This document shows, one piece after another, positions 12,501-20,640 of a stretch of DNA of 64,000 nucleotides. The notes under the pieces are model-generated. The model made no database searches, had not been told where the DNA came from, and was given only the letters and a program-made list of their open reading frames with translations. The stretch is from assembly GCA_009760885.1 (NCBI GenBank), contig CM019719.1, positions 29,011,084 through 29,075,083 of the forward strand, in the 5' to 3' direction. Source of the DNA: Achatina immaculata (taxonomy: Eukaryota; Mollusca; Gastropoda; Stylommatophora; Achatinidae). The translations under genes were made by a program, and so were the position numbers. How positions within the stretch are numbered: the stretch's first letter is position 1; each line of letters opens with the position of its first letter.

Positions 12501-15500
12501 ACGTGTGTGGTTGGTAAGTTACAGATACGTAGAGCTGGTAAGTCACGTGAGGCACTGAAAGAGTAATACCGCAGCATCTGAGTAGGTAAGATAAAAGAGT
12601 CAACGACTGCGGTAAAACTGGTTCTGGTAACAAAGGTAGATAGAGGGGTGTGGTTCAGTTTTACAAAATGACAGAGGGAATGAAGAAAGTGAGGGGGAGA
12701 AAATCAAATGGCAGAAAGTATGAAAGTAAGATGAGAATGTATAAATGAAAAACATACAACATTCAATATTTTGGCGTCAGCCTTTTTCAAGGACACAAGA
12801 ACAACACAACACATAAATAAAAAGAAGAAAAATGGAAAAAAACCCCTTAACTTTGTGGCATCCGATGAGTACTGCTTTGCATATGAAGAGAAAATAAGGC
12901 ACACAAACACAAACACACACACACACATGGCCATCACCAATACAAATTCAGATCAAGTTATATGACGATGTCAACAGACTAATCAGATCAAGTTATATGA
13001 CGATGTCAACAGACTAATCAGATCAAGTTATATGACGATGTCAACAGACTAATCAGATCAAGTTATATGACAATGTCAACAGACTAATCAGATCAAGTTA
13101 TATGACGATGTCAACAGACTAATCAGATCAAGTTATATGACAATGTCAACAGACTAATCAGATCAAGTTATATGACGATGTCAACAGACTAATCAGATCA
13201 AGTTATATGACAATGTCAACAGACTAAAACGAACTCTTCCATTCGTCATAGTTATATAGATTGTTGTCCGCGACTGTGCGGAGATGATGGTGACACACTC
13301 AGAAGAGGTATTGTTGAAGAAATGCTGAATTTCCCAGAACTTGAACAATCAGAAGCTACTGCTGTGTATTCCAGGAATCGGTATGATCTTGTCTGTGATG
13401 GCGGTGGTGGTAGCAGGAATTGTGGAGATATACAGGAAGGAAGATATGAAAGAAAACTCTCACCTGCAAGTTCTGGGAGGAGAAAACTTCACAGCCTCCA
13501 GCATGTCCGTGTTTGTCCAAGTCCCGCAGTTCGCACTTATCGGCGCCAGTGAGATCTTCACAGCCGTTACCAGTAAGAGTTTGTTAAAACTATTTTCTTA
13601 ACATTCTTTTAGCCATCGCCGGTAGTTAGACTATTTTCTTAACATTCTTTTAGCCATCATCAGTAGTTGGACTATTTTCTTAACATTCTTTTAGCTATCA
13701 CCAGTAGTTAAACTATTTTATTAACATTTTTTAGCCATCACAAGTAATTAGAGTATTCTCTTTACATTCTTTTAGCTATCACCAGCAGTTAAACTATTTT
13801 ATTAACATTCTTTTAGCCATCATCAGTAGTTAGGCTATTTTCTTAACATTCTTTTACCTATCACCAGCAGTTAAACTATTTTCTTAACATTCTTTTAGCC
13901 ATCATCAGTAGTTAGGTTATTTTCTTAACATTCCTTGAGCTATCACCAGTAGTTAAACTATTTCCTTAACATTTTTTAGCCATCACAAGTAATTAGACTA
14001 TTTTCATAACATTCTTTTAGTCATCACAAGCAGTTAAACTATTTTCTTAACATTTTTTAGCCATAACAAGTAATTAGACTATTTTCTTAACATTCTTTTA
14101 ACCACCACGTGTAGTTACTATTATCTCAACATTCTTTTAACCATCACCAGTTAATTAGACTATTTTCTTAACATTCTTTTAGCCATCACAAGCAGTTAAA
14201 CTATTTTCTTAACATTTTTTAGCCATAACAAGTAATTAGACTATTTTCTTAACACTCTTTTAACCACCACGAATAGTTACTATTATCTCAACATTCTTTT
14301 AACTATCACCAGTTAGTTAGACTATTTTCTTAACACTCTTTTAAGGAAAAGCTTCTGGACAGAAAAGGTCTGTTTATGATTGCAGGCCAGAGAATGTAGG
14401 GCACGGATGAACGAGCTGAATTCTCTGACGATCTGAGTAGGTAGATTCTCAGCTGCTACGGGCACCTTTCAAATATGGCAGTGAACTAAAGTTATAATCT
14501 GACAAATGTGTAAAGCTGAAACAATTCTTAAGAAAAATAACGGATATGAAATACAATATGACCATACATACAAAATATGTTCACCATACAATGTCAGAAT
14601 CTGTGTTTGCAGCATTTGTCCTCAGCAAACACAGAAAGTTTTAAATACTTTGGAAGCGAACAGTACTTTGTACTGGCCACAAGTTCACAGTTAACAAAGG
14701 CTCAAACATGGCATAATTCTACACTTGAAGCTAGATTCATGTTACAAAACACTCAGTTTATAGACTAGTGTCATAGAATGCTGTACATTTTCTGTGGCAA
14801 CTGTTCAGAACTAACACAAAACTCAGCCAACATTCTAAACATCTGTAATCTGTCAAAACATAAAATACGCTAGTTAAGAAAAAGTCTCGCTTACTCTGCT
14901 TTCTAATCTTTGGACTACCCTTTCAAGCCATTTGCTTTAGTGATGGCGCCTTTTTATCAGTGTCAAACTTTTAGAATATTTACTTGATTATGTGCCTTTG
15001 AAGACAAATATTTACTTGACTGTGTGCCCTTTAAGACAAATATTTACTTGACTATGTGCCCTTTAAGACAAATATTTACTTGACTATGTGCCCTTTAAGA
15101 CAAATATTTACTTGACTATGTGCCCTTTAAGACAAATATTTACTTGACTATGTGCCCTTTAAGACAAATATTTACTTGACTGTGTGCCCTTTAAGACAAA
15201 TATTTACTTGACTATGTGCCCTTTAAGACAAATATTTACTTGATTATGCGCCCTTTAAGATAAATATTTTCCTTGCAGCATCAGATTTGTCTAGCCATAA
15301 TCGCATGTTTACATAATGACTGGGATAATAACATTATCAGCGCCCAGCTATTTGGTTGTCTTTCTAGCCTAATTAGTGCGCGAAAATTACTGCATCGCAT
15401 ATATGCAGCTAATTCATGGTATTCAATATGGTTGAAAGTTATCGTGTAGTAAGTACGAGGTGTGATTAAAAGAGTATCCGGAATGAGGGAATAACTCGGG

Positions 15501-16996
15501 AACCGACTGACACAACCGGAAGAGAATACCCACAGGTTGACCTTTGCTTATACTGCACACGTGACATAAGTCCCATCTCCATTGCTTGTCTGTTTTGATT
15601 ACGATAGTGTGTTTTTTTTTCCTGATGTATCTGAATCTGTTCGCTGCATTTATCATGTAGGAAAAACTGGATCAATGAAGTTGCATCAGATTTTTATTTA
15701 AGAAACTTGGCGAAACGTGCAAAGACATATACGTAAAGTTACAGGTAGTCTATGGGGAGGATCGTGTGAGTCGTACACACGTTTATGAGTGGCATAAACG
15801 TTTTAAAGATGGCCGTGAAAGTGCTGAGAGTGATGAACGGTCTGGGAGCCCCGCAACCAGCAAAAGTGAAGAAAATATCGAACTTGTCCACATGTGTGTG
15901 CTGCAAAATGACCGACTATTCATGACTTATTATTATTATTAGTTTCGGTTACATTCAGTCAATTCCTACAGTCATGAGGAGTTTCTCGGCCAAATTTGTG
16001 TGAAGAGTGCTCTCAGCTGACCAGAAACAGGGCCGTGTTTCGGCTGCTCGTGACCTGCATGAATGCTCCGAAAACGATGAAAAATTTGTTAAAGAAAAGC
16101 AATCATAACTGGTGAAGAATCGTGGGTTTATGGGTATGACCTCGAAACTAAGGCCCAGTCTTCCCAGTGGAAGACCCCTTCGTCTCCAAGACTATATAAA
16201 GCACGACAAAGTCGCAGCAATTTCGAGACAATGCTGACGGTTTTTTTTTTCAATTACAGTGGAATCGTACATCATGAACATGCTCCATCAGATCATACAA
16301 TCAATAAGGGACACTACTGTGAAGCTTCGCGGCGTTTGAGGGACGCAGTTCGTCGCAAAAGGCCGACGTTGCATGAGAATGGCCAGTGGCAACTCCACTA
16401 TGACAACGCGCCTGCCCATGCATCCCATCTTGTGCTGCAGTTTCTTGCTAAGCATTCCGCAGGTTCAGCAACCACCATATTCACCCGACATCGCTCCTCT
16501 GACTTTTTCCTATTCCCAGAAATAAAAAAAAATACTTGAAATGGAACAGAATGCGACCAGACAGCTTTACTCCATATCAGAAGATGTCTTCAAAGAATGC
16601 TTTCAGCAGTAGAAACAGCGCTGGGCTAAGTGTGTTGCTTCGGAGGGGAACTATTTCGAATGTTAATAAATTACAAATTGCTAACTCTTATAGTTTTTTT
16701 TTTAATAAGTCCAGCCCTGATACTTTTTGATCACACCTCATAGAAGATCCAGATGGTGCAATAACGGAAACTCGTGTAAAGGTTGTAATTGCGTGGTTAT
16801 TAGTAATGCTTTCCCATCTTCTTCATTTACAGCCCTGGAGTTTGCATACAACCAGGCCCCTGTAGCCATGCAGGGTTTGTTGACGGGCTTGTTTCTGGCC
16901 GCTTCGGGTGTTGGTAATTGGGTTTCCACGGCCATTCTGGCTATTGTAAAAGCAGCCACAGAGGGAGGTGAGTTATTGTTTAGTAGTTGTAGTAGT

Positions 16997-17033
<37 letters not shown>

Positions 17034-17034
17034 A

Positions 17035-17065
<31 letters not shown>

Positions 17066-17307
17066 CGTAAAAGGTAAGGTAAAAGTAACTATGTCATGTC
17101 GTAGAGGCACATATATGGTGTTGGTACCTATAACTTCCTTGACCTGTCGGCACACTAGAGGGCGATGTAGTCAGCATCATGATTGGCTGCCTTTTTCCTC
17201 CCAAACTCCAGAAGAAGTCGGGTATCCATTTCTACAGCTGGGTGACTCGAGCGCCTCCGACCTTCTAAACACTTCGCCACTCAGACGCGTACTACTACTA
17301 CTACTAC

Positions 17308-17363
<56 letters not shown>

Positions 17364-18615
17364 AGGGTGTAGGCCAGTGGGGCAGCTGTTGCTAAAGATA
17401 TCATGTAGCATAAAATAATGTACACGGACTATTTATGTGAAATAATGCCAATGTAAAGATGATCTTACTACAGAGGTGGCACGGCCATGAGAGCTGGCTT
17501 AGACTCTGTCACACTTCTCTGTGGTGCTCCTAGTAAAAGGTTACTATTTCCCAGCAATCTTGCTAACAGAGTAGGGCTCTCCGTGGTGTTCATACTGGCT
17601 CCGTGGATTCCCAATCACCATGTCTTAATGGCTGTTTACTCATAATATTAAATAATGTCAATCTGATGACAGAAGCCGCCTAGCGCTGGAGAACCGTTAA
17701 ATTCAGGAATACGGGGCGCTGGAACCACATGGCTTGAACTCGAAATTCTTCTTCACTTAACATTCCCCTTCACCACAGTCATGGTATTAAGAACTAAGTT
17801 CTACTCCTTTCTCACCTGTTAAAAATATTTCAGAACCTCCTCACTGCATTAGATTACAAACGCTCTACTCTAATCACATTCACCTGTTCCACCCACCCTT
17901 CTCCTGGCTAGATTAACATTGTGTCAGTCTCTCATTCTGCTCCCGATCCCTCTTTTCTGCCTACTTATCACACATCTCAAGTCTCCATTTAAATATTCTG
18001 AACACTCTACATACGCACTCTTGGACGCAGCGTCTCATAAGTCACAGTTAGATGCTCCATTCATTCTAATTTTTTTTCGTTCTTATTTGATATATAGCAT
18101 TCACGTGAACTTATATTTTATTTTCTTTCCCTGTTTCTTTATCCCGCATGTTTTCGTATGATTAAGGTCCAAACCGAAACCTTACAACTCCATGCTCGTT
18201 AATTAAAAATCCGTTCCCACTTTTTTCTTAAACAGTTTTAACATTTTGTTATTACAACTTTAGTGGCTTCGTGTATAGTTACATTCTTAGTTTTGTACTA
18301 ATAAGTGCATAACTTAAGAGGCGGAGCTATTAACAAAAATGTCACGTTAAAACAACATGAAAAAAAAATCAGATGTTTGCACAAACATCAACAGAACCCT
18401 GGTGGAGCGATGATATCAACCACAGCAAGATGGAGTATCTGATGTTCCTCCTGGGAGGTCTCATGTTCATCAATTTCATCGTTTTCTGCGTCGTGGCGCA
18501 CTTCTTTACCTACCAGGACCCCGCAGCGTTCGAGAAGACGGAGACGGAGAAAGACCCTGAGCTGTTTGCTGAGAAAGACGTGGAGAAGTTGAAAAACAGT
18601 GACAAACTAGTATAG
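811..18615 (+). CDS. SLC15A4-like: POT-A: SLC15A4-like proton-coupled peptide/histidine transporter, exons 4-12, exon 8 truncated
   Basis: A multi-pass membrane symporter of the POT/PTR2 (SLC15) family; such proteins move di/tripeptides or histidine with protons, SLC15A4 types in endolysosomes. Nine exons are visible: 811-875, 2651-2790, 6236-6405, 8607-8656, 9883-10023 (broken), 12165-12351, 13375-13572, 16833-16967 and 18395-18615. Family marks are GGIKANVGPFGAEQ (TM4), FYWVINVGAL (the PTR2 signature in TM5), YIQQNISF, GASEIFTAVT (TM10), EFAYNQAP and a TM12 exon followed by an acidic Glu/Lys-rich tail. Exons 1-3 (TM1-3) are left of the window. Exon phases join cleanly except at exon 8, where the last 12 codons of the homologous POT-B exon and the donor are missing, replaced by Penelope-like sequence. 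Unless that is an assembly error, the copy is probably inactive or makes a truncated protein. All other exons are free of stops, so any loss would be recent. Family assignment is firm; the SLC15A4 subtype is inferred. Confidence 0.88.
876..1480. repeat. 33-bp minisatellite beginning at the POT-A exon 4 donor
   Basis: About 18-19 tandem units start at the first intron base. Early units are identical and are spaced 33 bp (876, 909, 942, 975 and on); later units drift and one or two lose a base. Each unit has GTGAGTTCGTTTTG followed by a T-rich stretch and CTGTATAAT. Because 33 is a multiple of three, the array stays open as an 11-residue hydrophobic repeat (FVLFFCIIFCE); I do not regard this as a gene. 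Confidence 0.95.
1481..2327. other. intron 4 of POT-A, no gene; degenerate ~57-bp repeat at about 1790-1995
   Basis: Unremarkable intron. Between about 1790 and 1995 a loose repeat recurs three to four times around the words CAGTTTGCTA and ATCATTA. Confidence 0.5.
2328..2590 (-). mobile_element. tRNA-derived SINE (family 1)
   Basis: Read on the minus strand, a tRNA-like head carries an A-box-like TGGTTAGTGCACTGG and a B-box GGTTCGAATCC. An unrelated body contains CTGTAGAAATGGGTACCCG and GTGATACTGACC, and the 3' end is an ACCTTT repeat (plus-strand GGTAAAGGTAAAGGT at the left edge). Related copies lie at 17070-17285, 27030-27320 and 27463-27722. It ends about 60 bp before POT-A exon 5. Confidence 0.8.
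2651..2790 (+). CDS. POT-A exon 5 (TM4)
   Basis: A 140-nt exon, phase 0 in and phase 2 out, after a ctctgcatag acceptor and before gtgaga. It encodes FMTGLVFVAIGTGG, then IKANVGPFGAEQ, the conserved POT TM4 region, and ends FFNW. The same length and phase occur in POT-B exon 5. Confidence 0.92.
2791..3669. other. intron 5 of POT-A, nothing recognised
   Basis: AT-rich sequence with a short C-rich run near 3205-3230. No exon, element or tandem repeat seen. Confidence 0.5.
3670..3751. repeat. (TA)n microsatellite
   Basis: About 41 uninterrupted TA units; a second short TA run follows an A tract at 3840-3868. The overlapping Tyr-Ile reading frames are artefacts. Confidence 0.95.
3869..5290. other. 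intron 5 of POT-A, no gene; small duplication at about 4915-4985
   Basis: No exon or recognisable element. The words TTTAGACAAAACATTAATAAA occur twice about 47 bp apart near 4927-4985, a short tandem duplication. Confidence 0.5.
5370..6055. repeat. ~56-60-bp minisatellite in POT-A intron 5
   Basis: About 12 diverged units share GAACATTGTCTCAACA, ACAAATACAACAG and GGCTTT. Early units include AATACGGGATGAAAG, later ones CTCAAAAGATTAAAG, so two subfamilies lie side by side. The array ends about 180 bp before exon 6. Confidence 0.85.
6236..6405 (+). CDS. POT-A exon 6 (TM5-TM6)
   Basis: A 170-nt exon after ctactttcag and before gtatat. It starts by completing a Trp codon, then FYWVINVGAL (the PTR2 family signature), SYIQQNISFAWGFF and a second hydrophobic helix ending in Arg/Lys-rich VRTKYIRTKPK. 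Same length and phase as POT-B exon 6. Confidence 0.93.
6640..7110. repeat. 29-bp minisatellite in POT-A intron 6
   Basis: About 15 units of the form GGTCTGATCTAGACCAACTA plus TGGTTTACT, with a variant type carrying GATGAACTATAGTTGACT. Two further units stand at about 7330-7378 after a roughly 220-bp interruption containing a CA tract. Confidence 0.9.
7375..7645 (+). mobile_element. 3' end of a LINE (family B)
   Basis: An open frame reads YVGHMMRRNDQRIPKQ, then RKRCRPCEALKRTLLREAK, and ends LAEDRKNWRTTLRALCDV with a stop at 7600-7602, the usual C-terminus of a LINE polyprotein. The tail is a short ATAAGAT repeat. A close relative on the other strand is at 36125-37080 and a shorter one at 33000-33530. 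Its 5' end starts inside a leftover unit of the 29-bp array. Confidence 0.8.
7646..8606. other. intron 6 of POT-A, no gene; tandem duplication at about 8512-8585
   Basis: No exon or element recognised. The word CTATATTTGCAAGCGTAG is duplicated in tandem just before exon 7. Small open frames here (for example 8011-8205) lack splice context and similarity. Confidence 0.45.
8607..8656 (+). CDS. POT-A exon 7 (TM6-TM7 loop)
   Basis: A 50-nt exon between gttacag and gtaagc. It encodes GSILTTAWGICVQGACK, aligned without gaps to GSVLSMAAKICGQGACK of POT-B exon 7. Confidence 0.88.
8657..9245. other. intron 7 of POT-A, nothing recognised
   Basis: No exon, element or tandem repeat seen. Confidence 0.4.
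9250..9840. repeat. degenerate GACAGACTGA-type repeat with an embedded (GATA)n tract
   Basis: Irregular repeats of GACAGACTGAGACAGACATG and variants fill the region; a clean GATA run of about 15 units lies at 9502-9560. Minus-strand serine/leucine/tyrosine-rich frames here are repeat artefacts. Confidence 0.8.
9883..10023 (+). CDS. POT-A exon 8, truncated (start of TM7)
   Basis: After a cattccag acceptor the exon aligns codon for codon with POT-B exon 8: SLPEGSEKKILARAKESFGG, then HEDHVVDGVVSVIRVVPFC. POT-B continues LLVVMYWAIYAQ to its donor; here the reading instead enters LKNQIK and a stop. Exactly 12 codons (36 nt) plus the donor are missing, and the sequence from 10024 is the 3' region of a minus-strand Penelope-like element. 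Nothing resembling the lost 36 nt is present before exon 9. Confidence 0.85.
10024..10985 (-). mobile_element. Penelope-like element fragment with GIY-YIG domain (degenerate)
   Basis: The minus strand encodes LLAYRRESNLKDILVRSHL and a C-x-x-C stretch (RCVTCP), then two adjacent stops near 10735, then a GIY-YIG-type endonuclease region (VIYVILCKRC, YIDETGLRLGDRM, HFSGPKHRGKSDF), stop near 10374. The fragment lacks the reverse transcriptase core. About 350 bp of 3' untranslated sequence reaches 10024, where it stops abruptly within POT-A exon 8; relatives at 17.7-18.3 kb and 48.4-48.7 kb extend past that point. The Penelope class is inferred from the GIY-YIG C-terminus. A TTTC microsatellite lies at 10905-10950. 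Confidence 0.7.
10986..11337. other. presumed intron 8 of POT-A, nothing recognised
   Basis: No exon or element seen, and no remnant of the missing end of exon 8. Confidence 0.4.
11338..11610 (-). mobile_element. 3' end of a LINE (family C) with (CATT)n tail
   Basis: The minus strand encodes RKRGRPGRGWLQDIVDDLQ, then STAGHLAHNREAYRRAVREA, KFRKGHANE and a stop, followed by the minus-strand ATGA tail (plus-strand CATT run 11342-11388). This is the commonest LINE end in the window: others at 43010-43470, 45300-45605, 50320-50670 and 51212-51377. Confidence 0.8.
11611..12164. other. intron of POT-A, nothing recognised
   Basis: AT-rich; no exon, element or repeat seen before the exon 9 acceptor. 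Confidence 0.4.
12165..12351 (+). CDS. POT-A exon 9 (TM8)
   Basis: A 187-nt exon after tatttctttattag and before gtaatc. It encodes MSNTFFAQSERMDIRVGD, then IPAAALNVFNTVSIIILIP and FVDRLVYPAFEK, ending RPLTYLKRMG in phase 1. It is one codon shorter than POT-B exon 9. The opening Met is internal to the protein, following TM7. Confidence 0.9.
12612..12965 (-). mobile_element. Penelope-type 3' remnant
   Basis: The segment matches 62766-62960, the 3' flank of the right-edge Penelope-like element: GAATGTATAAATGAAAAACA, ACATACAACATTCAATATTT, then TGGCGTCAGCC against TTCGGCGTGAGC. No coding part is left. A CA tract lies at 12900-12927. Confidence 0.55.
12945..13226. repeat. 35-bp minisatellite in POT-A intron 9
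   Basis: About eight almost identical tandem units containing ATCAGATCAAGTTATATGAC and GATGTCAACAGACTA, with a G/A polymorphism (GACGATG or GACAATG) alternating in later units. It ends about 150 bp before exon 10. Confidence 0.95.
13375..13572 (+). CDS. POT-A exon 10 (TM9-TM10)
   Basis: A 198-nt exon after tgtattccag and before gtaaga, phase 1 in and out. It encodes GIGMILSVMAVVVAGIVEIY (TM9), a polar stretch with ENFTASS, then MSVFVQVPQFALIGASEIF and TAVT (TM10). The order and the SMSVFVQ-P-Q motif fit SLC15A4-type carriers. Confidence 0.93.
13573..14345. repeat. ~41-bp minisatellite beginning at the POT-A exon 10 donor
   Basis: Nineteen units occur, each with CTATTTTCTTAACATTCTTT, then TAGCCATCACCAGTAGTTA. 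The first unit overlaps the last bases of exon 10 (AGCCGTTACCA then gtaagag), so the array seems to have grown from the exon-intron junction. Confidence 0.95.
14346..14995. other. intron 10 of POT-A, nothing recognised
   Basis: Short frames at 14506-14768 have no similarity or splice context. Confidence 0.4.
14990..15265. repeat. 32-bp minisatellite in POT-A intron 10
   Basis: About eight units of GACAAATATTTACTTGACTA plus TGTGCCCTTTAA, spaced 32 bp. Confidence 0.92.
15456..16740 (+). mobile_element. mariner-family DNA transposon, inactive
   Basis: A 1285-bp element flanked by TA on both sides. The left end CGAGGTGTGATTAAAAGAGT and the right end (reverse complement TGAGGTGTGATCAAAAAGTA) form terminal inverted repeats. 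The transposase is broken by stops and frameshifts but recognisable: VSRTHVYEWHKRFKDGRESA and a GSPATS linker; the first catalytic motif reads TGEESWVYGYD, with Glu where family members have Asp; then VHHEHAP, RRLRDAVRRKRP and YDNAPAHAS. A TTA-rich insertion interrupts the frame near 15927-15942. It lies about 90 bp before exon 11, so it forms most of the end of intron 10. Confidence 0.9.
16833..16967 (+). CDS. POT-A exon 11 (TM10-TM11)
   Basis: A 135-nt exon after cttcatttacag and before gtgagt. Joined to exon 10 it restores TLEFAYNQAPVAMQGLLTG, then LFLAASGVGNWVSTAILAIV, the conserved TM10-TM11 end of POT carriers. It leaves in phase 1. Confidence 0.93.
16980..17065. repeat. AGT/AGC trinucleotide repeat
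   Basis: Mixed AGT and AGC units directly after the exon 11 donor region. The alternating serine/valine frames are artefacts. Confidence 0.9.
17070..17285 (-). mobile_element. tRNA-derived SINE (family 1), head degraded
   Basis: Same body as the SINE at 2328-2590 (CTGTAGAAATGGATACCCG on the minus strand, CTTTTACCTTACC-like tail at the left). The tRNA-like head is largely lost at the right end. It is flanked by AGT and TAG microsatellites. Confidence 0.75.
17287..17363. repeat. (ACT)n-(AGT)n microsatellite palindrome
   Basis: ACT units switch to AGT units at about 17311, so the short left arm is self-complementary to the right. Confidence 0.9.
17730..18340 (+). mobile_element. Penelope-type 3' untranslated fragment
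   Basis: The segment aligns with the reverse complement of the 3' untranslated part of the element at 10024 (AAGTTCTACTCC, TCTCAAGTCTCCATTTAAAT, CATACGCACTC, GATGCTCCATTCATT) and continues past its truncation point with GTATGATTAAGG and GGCTTCGTGTATAGTTA, which recur at 48414-48711. It ends a few tens of bases before the last POT-A exon. Confidence 0.65.
18395..18615 (+). CDS. POT-A exon 12 (TM12 and C-terminal tail)
   Basis: I place the start at 18395 (acceptor acatcaacag), because exon 11 leaves one base (G) and G+AA gives EPWWSDDINHSKMEYLMFLL in frame. The stronger-looking AG at 18371-18372 would shift the frame and stop after 14 codons. The exon encodes TM12 (YLMFLLGGLMFINFIVFCVV) and a charged tail with DPELFAEKDVEKL, ending in TAG at 18613-18615. 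Confidence 0.88.
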
Positions 18616-18657
18616 CATGTTGGTGGCCATCACAATCAGAAAACGTCACAGTTCTTT

Positions 18658-18663
18658 AATAAA
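18658..18663 (+). promoter_or_regulatory. polyadenylation signal of POT-A
   Basis: AATAAA lies 43 bp after the stop codon. A second cluster of AATAAA words near 19050-19070 could be an alternative. Confidence 0.75.
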
Positions 18664-19525
18664 TTTACGACAACTGATGTAGTTGTGAAGAAGGTATGCT
18701 TTTATTTAGAAGAGGAAGAGTAATGAAAATGTTTAAAAACCTCAACAGACGTTCTAAAATGGGGGAAAGATATACAAAAGAAATAACCATCTGAAGCAGA
18801 CGAGAAGGGTAACAATCCATACAGCAATCACAGAAGTAGAGAAGACACTAAAACCATCAATCAACTGCGTCACCTGAGGAAAAAAAATGATAAAAGTCAA
18901 TCCTTTAAGTAGGTCTCTGAGAGCACACAAGGTATAAAATGAAGTTTTTAGATTTCACACAGACTGAGATTTACTTTGTAACACTTCTTTTTTTAACTTT
19001 CTACTTTAAGAGTCAGTACCTATTTGTCTTCGTTACGTTTTTTGTTGTAATAAATACAGTAAATAAATTCGGAGGGTTTTTTGTGTGTGGTTCTTCTATA
19101 TAAGCATATTATACCTCTGACCATGGTAGATCCTCTTCAGATTTTCATATTTTAGACACCATCATAAAGTTCCTTATGTCTGATGTTTTTGTGTGTACAT
19201 ATATACTGTATATACATCCTCTATTTTTTCGTATGCAATTTAGTCTCATCTCACGAGAAATTCCTTACCCGGGCCTCTTTCTACGAGAGCAGCTATCTCT
19301 TAAGTTTCAGAAGAACGCTTTACGAAATTCTGGATAGCTTCCCCGAAGGACAATGTAAAAATCATTTCCCTTCATCCACGTCTGTTACGTATCATCAGGG
19401 ATCGAGTTCACAGCCTTCTCGTTATATTTCATATTTAATCTTATTTTTCCATGCAAAATATGTTTTTGTGTTTTCCAGTTTTATGAGATGACAGATGTTT
19501 GCAACACTTGATTTGTGTTTGGGTT
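18664..19525. other. intergenic region after POT-A, no gene
   Basis: Nothing recognised. Small open frames have no similarity or context. Confidence 0.45.
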
Positions 19526-19682
19526 TTTAACTCTCTCTCTCTTTCACTCTCCCCCTCTCTCTCACACAAACACTCTCTCACACACTCTACACTCTCACTC
19601 TCACTCTCTCTCTTTCTCACTCTCTCACACAAACTCTCACTCTTTCTCTCACACGCTCTCACACACAATCTCTCTCTCACCT
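19526..19682. repeat. CT/CA-rich low-complexity tract
   Basis: Mixed TCTC and CACA runs; the serine/leucine/histidine frames on both strands are artefacts. Confidence 0.9.
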
Positions 19683-20160
19683 TACCTACTGCAAGCGTTT
19701 TTAATTGTTTAATTTCTTTTTCAAGCGAGAATTAATGTATATTTGTGTGTGTACATCACGTATAAATAAGCTGTAGCAATGGCAATAATGTTGAGAAAGA
19801 AAAATGGTATACATTTCTTTCACTCTTCATACTATTTGTTATCTCATAAGATGATTTCGCACGTCGCATGGCTGATGTCTAGAACCTTTGCTTCAAATTT
19901 GTGTTCAGCATGCAAAACAGATCCTACAGCTCACAGAGAGGAATTTACTTACATCAGCAGTCCAGCAATACTGAAAATATGATAGAACTGAAAAATGTTA
20001 GTGATATCTGTTATCGATTTGTCAAAAACAATAGTTAGTGTAATCTGTGTAAATATGTCCAAATATTCCCAAAGATTTTCATGTTTATTGATGGTTAATA
20101 CCCAGGGAAGCAGCTTGCTTAAACTGTCTTTCAGTGGTTCTCATACTTTAGGTCAGCGCT
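19683..20160. other. intergenic, nothing recognised
   Basis: No supported feature. Confidence 0.4.
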
Positions 20161-20332
20161 TTCCAACCTTTTTTTTTTGGGGGGGGGGTCATCCCCCACC
20201 TCAAATGTCTCAAAGACTTTTATGTCCTAAACCCCCCCCCCCCCCCCAAAAAAAAAAATATATAGTCAAACAAGTTCTGAAAAAATATAATATACGAGTA
20301 AATATATTCTAATTAGCCCCCCCCCCTTTTCC
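20161..20332. repeat. homopolymer cluster (T, G, C, A runs)
   Basis: Runs of T and G, then C and A (20230-20258), then C and T (20318-20332) within 170 bp. GGGGGTCATCCCC and its C-rich partners could pair, but the sequence may be error-prone here. Confidence 0.75.
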
Positions 20333-20524
20333 CAAATATTTAAAATGCCTGCCCGTGGGGTGCAGCCCCCACGTGTGAAAGCGTTGATTTAGGTGAATGG
20401 TAATTCGGTGTTGTTATCTCACATTGGGTAACCCTGTAATGAAGACTATAGGATCTCATCTTGTGACCAATGCCTAATAAAACATGTTATCGTAACGCTT
20501 TACATGAGACTAATTTTTTTAATG

Positions 20525-20640
20525 TGCGGATGTGTAAGAGCGAAGCACGTGTGTAAGAGCGAAGCACGTGTGTAAGAGTGAAGCACGTGTGTAAGAGTGA
20601 AGCACGTGTGTAAGAGTGAAGCGCGTGTGTAAGAGATTTC
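20525..20640. repeat. 19-bp minisatellite
   Basis: Six units of AAGAGCGAAGCACGTGTGT with small changes. Confidence 0.92.

Noticed and set aside
12945..13226. CRISPR-like direct repeats
   Set aside because: The 35-bp units are contiguous with no unique spacers and lie in an animal intron. The same holds for the 29-, 32-, 41- and 43-bp arrays.
18371..18394. Acceptor at 18372 as the main start of POT-A exon 12
   Set aside because: It would join out of frame and stop after 14 codons; kept only as a possible alternative.
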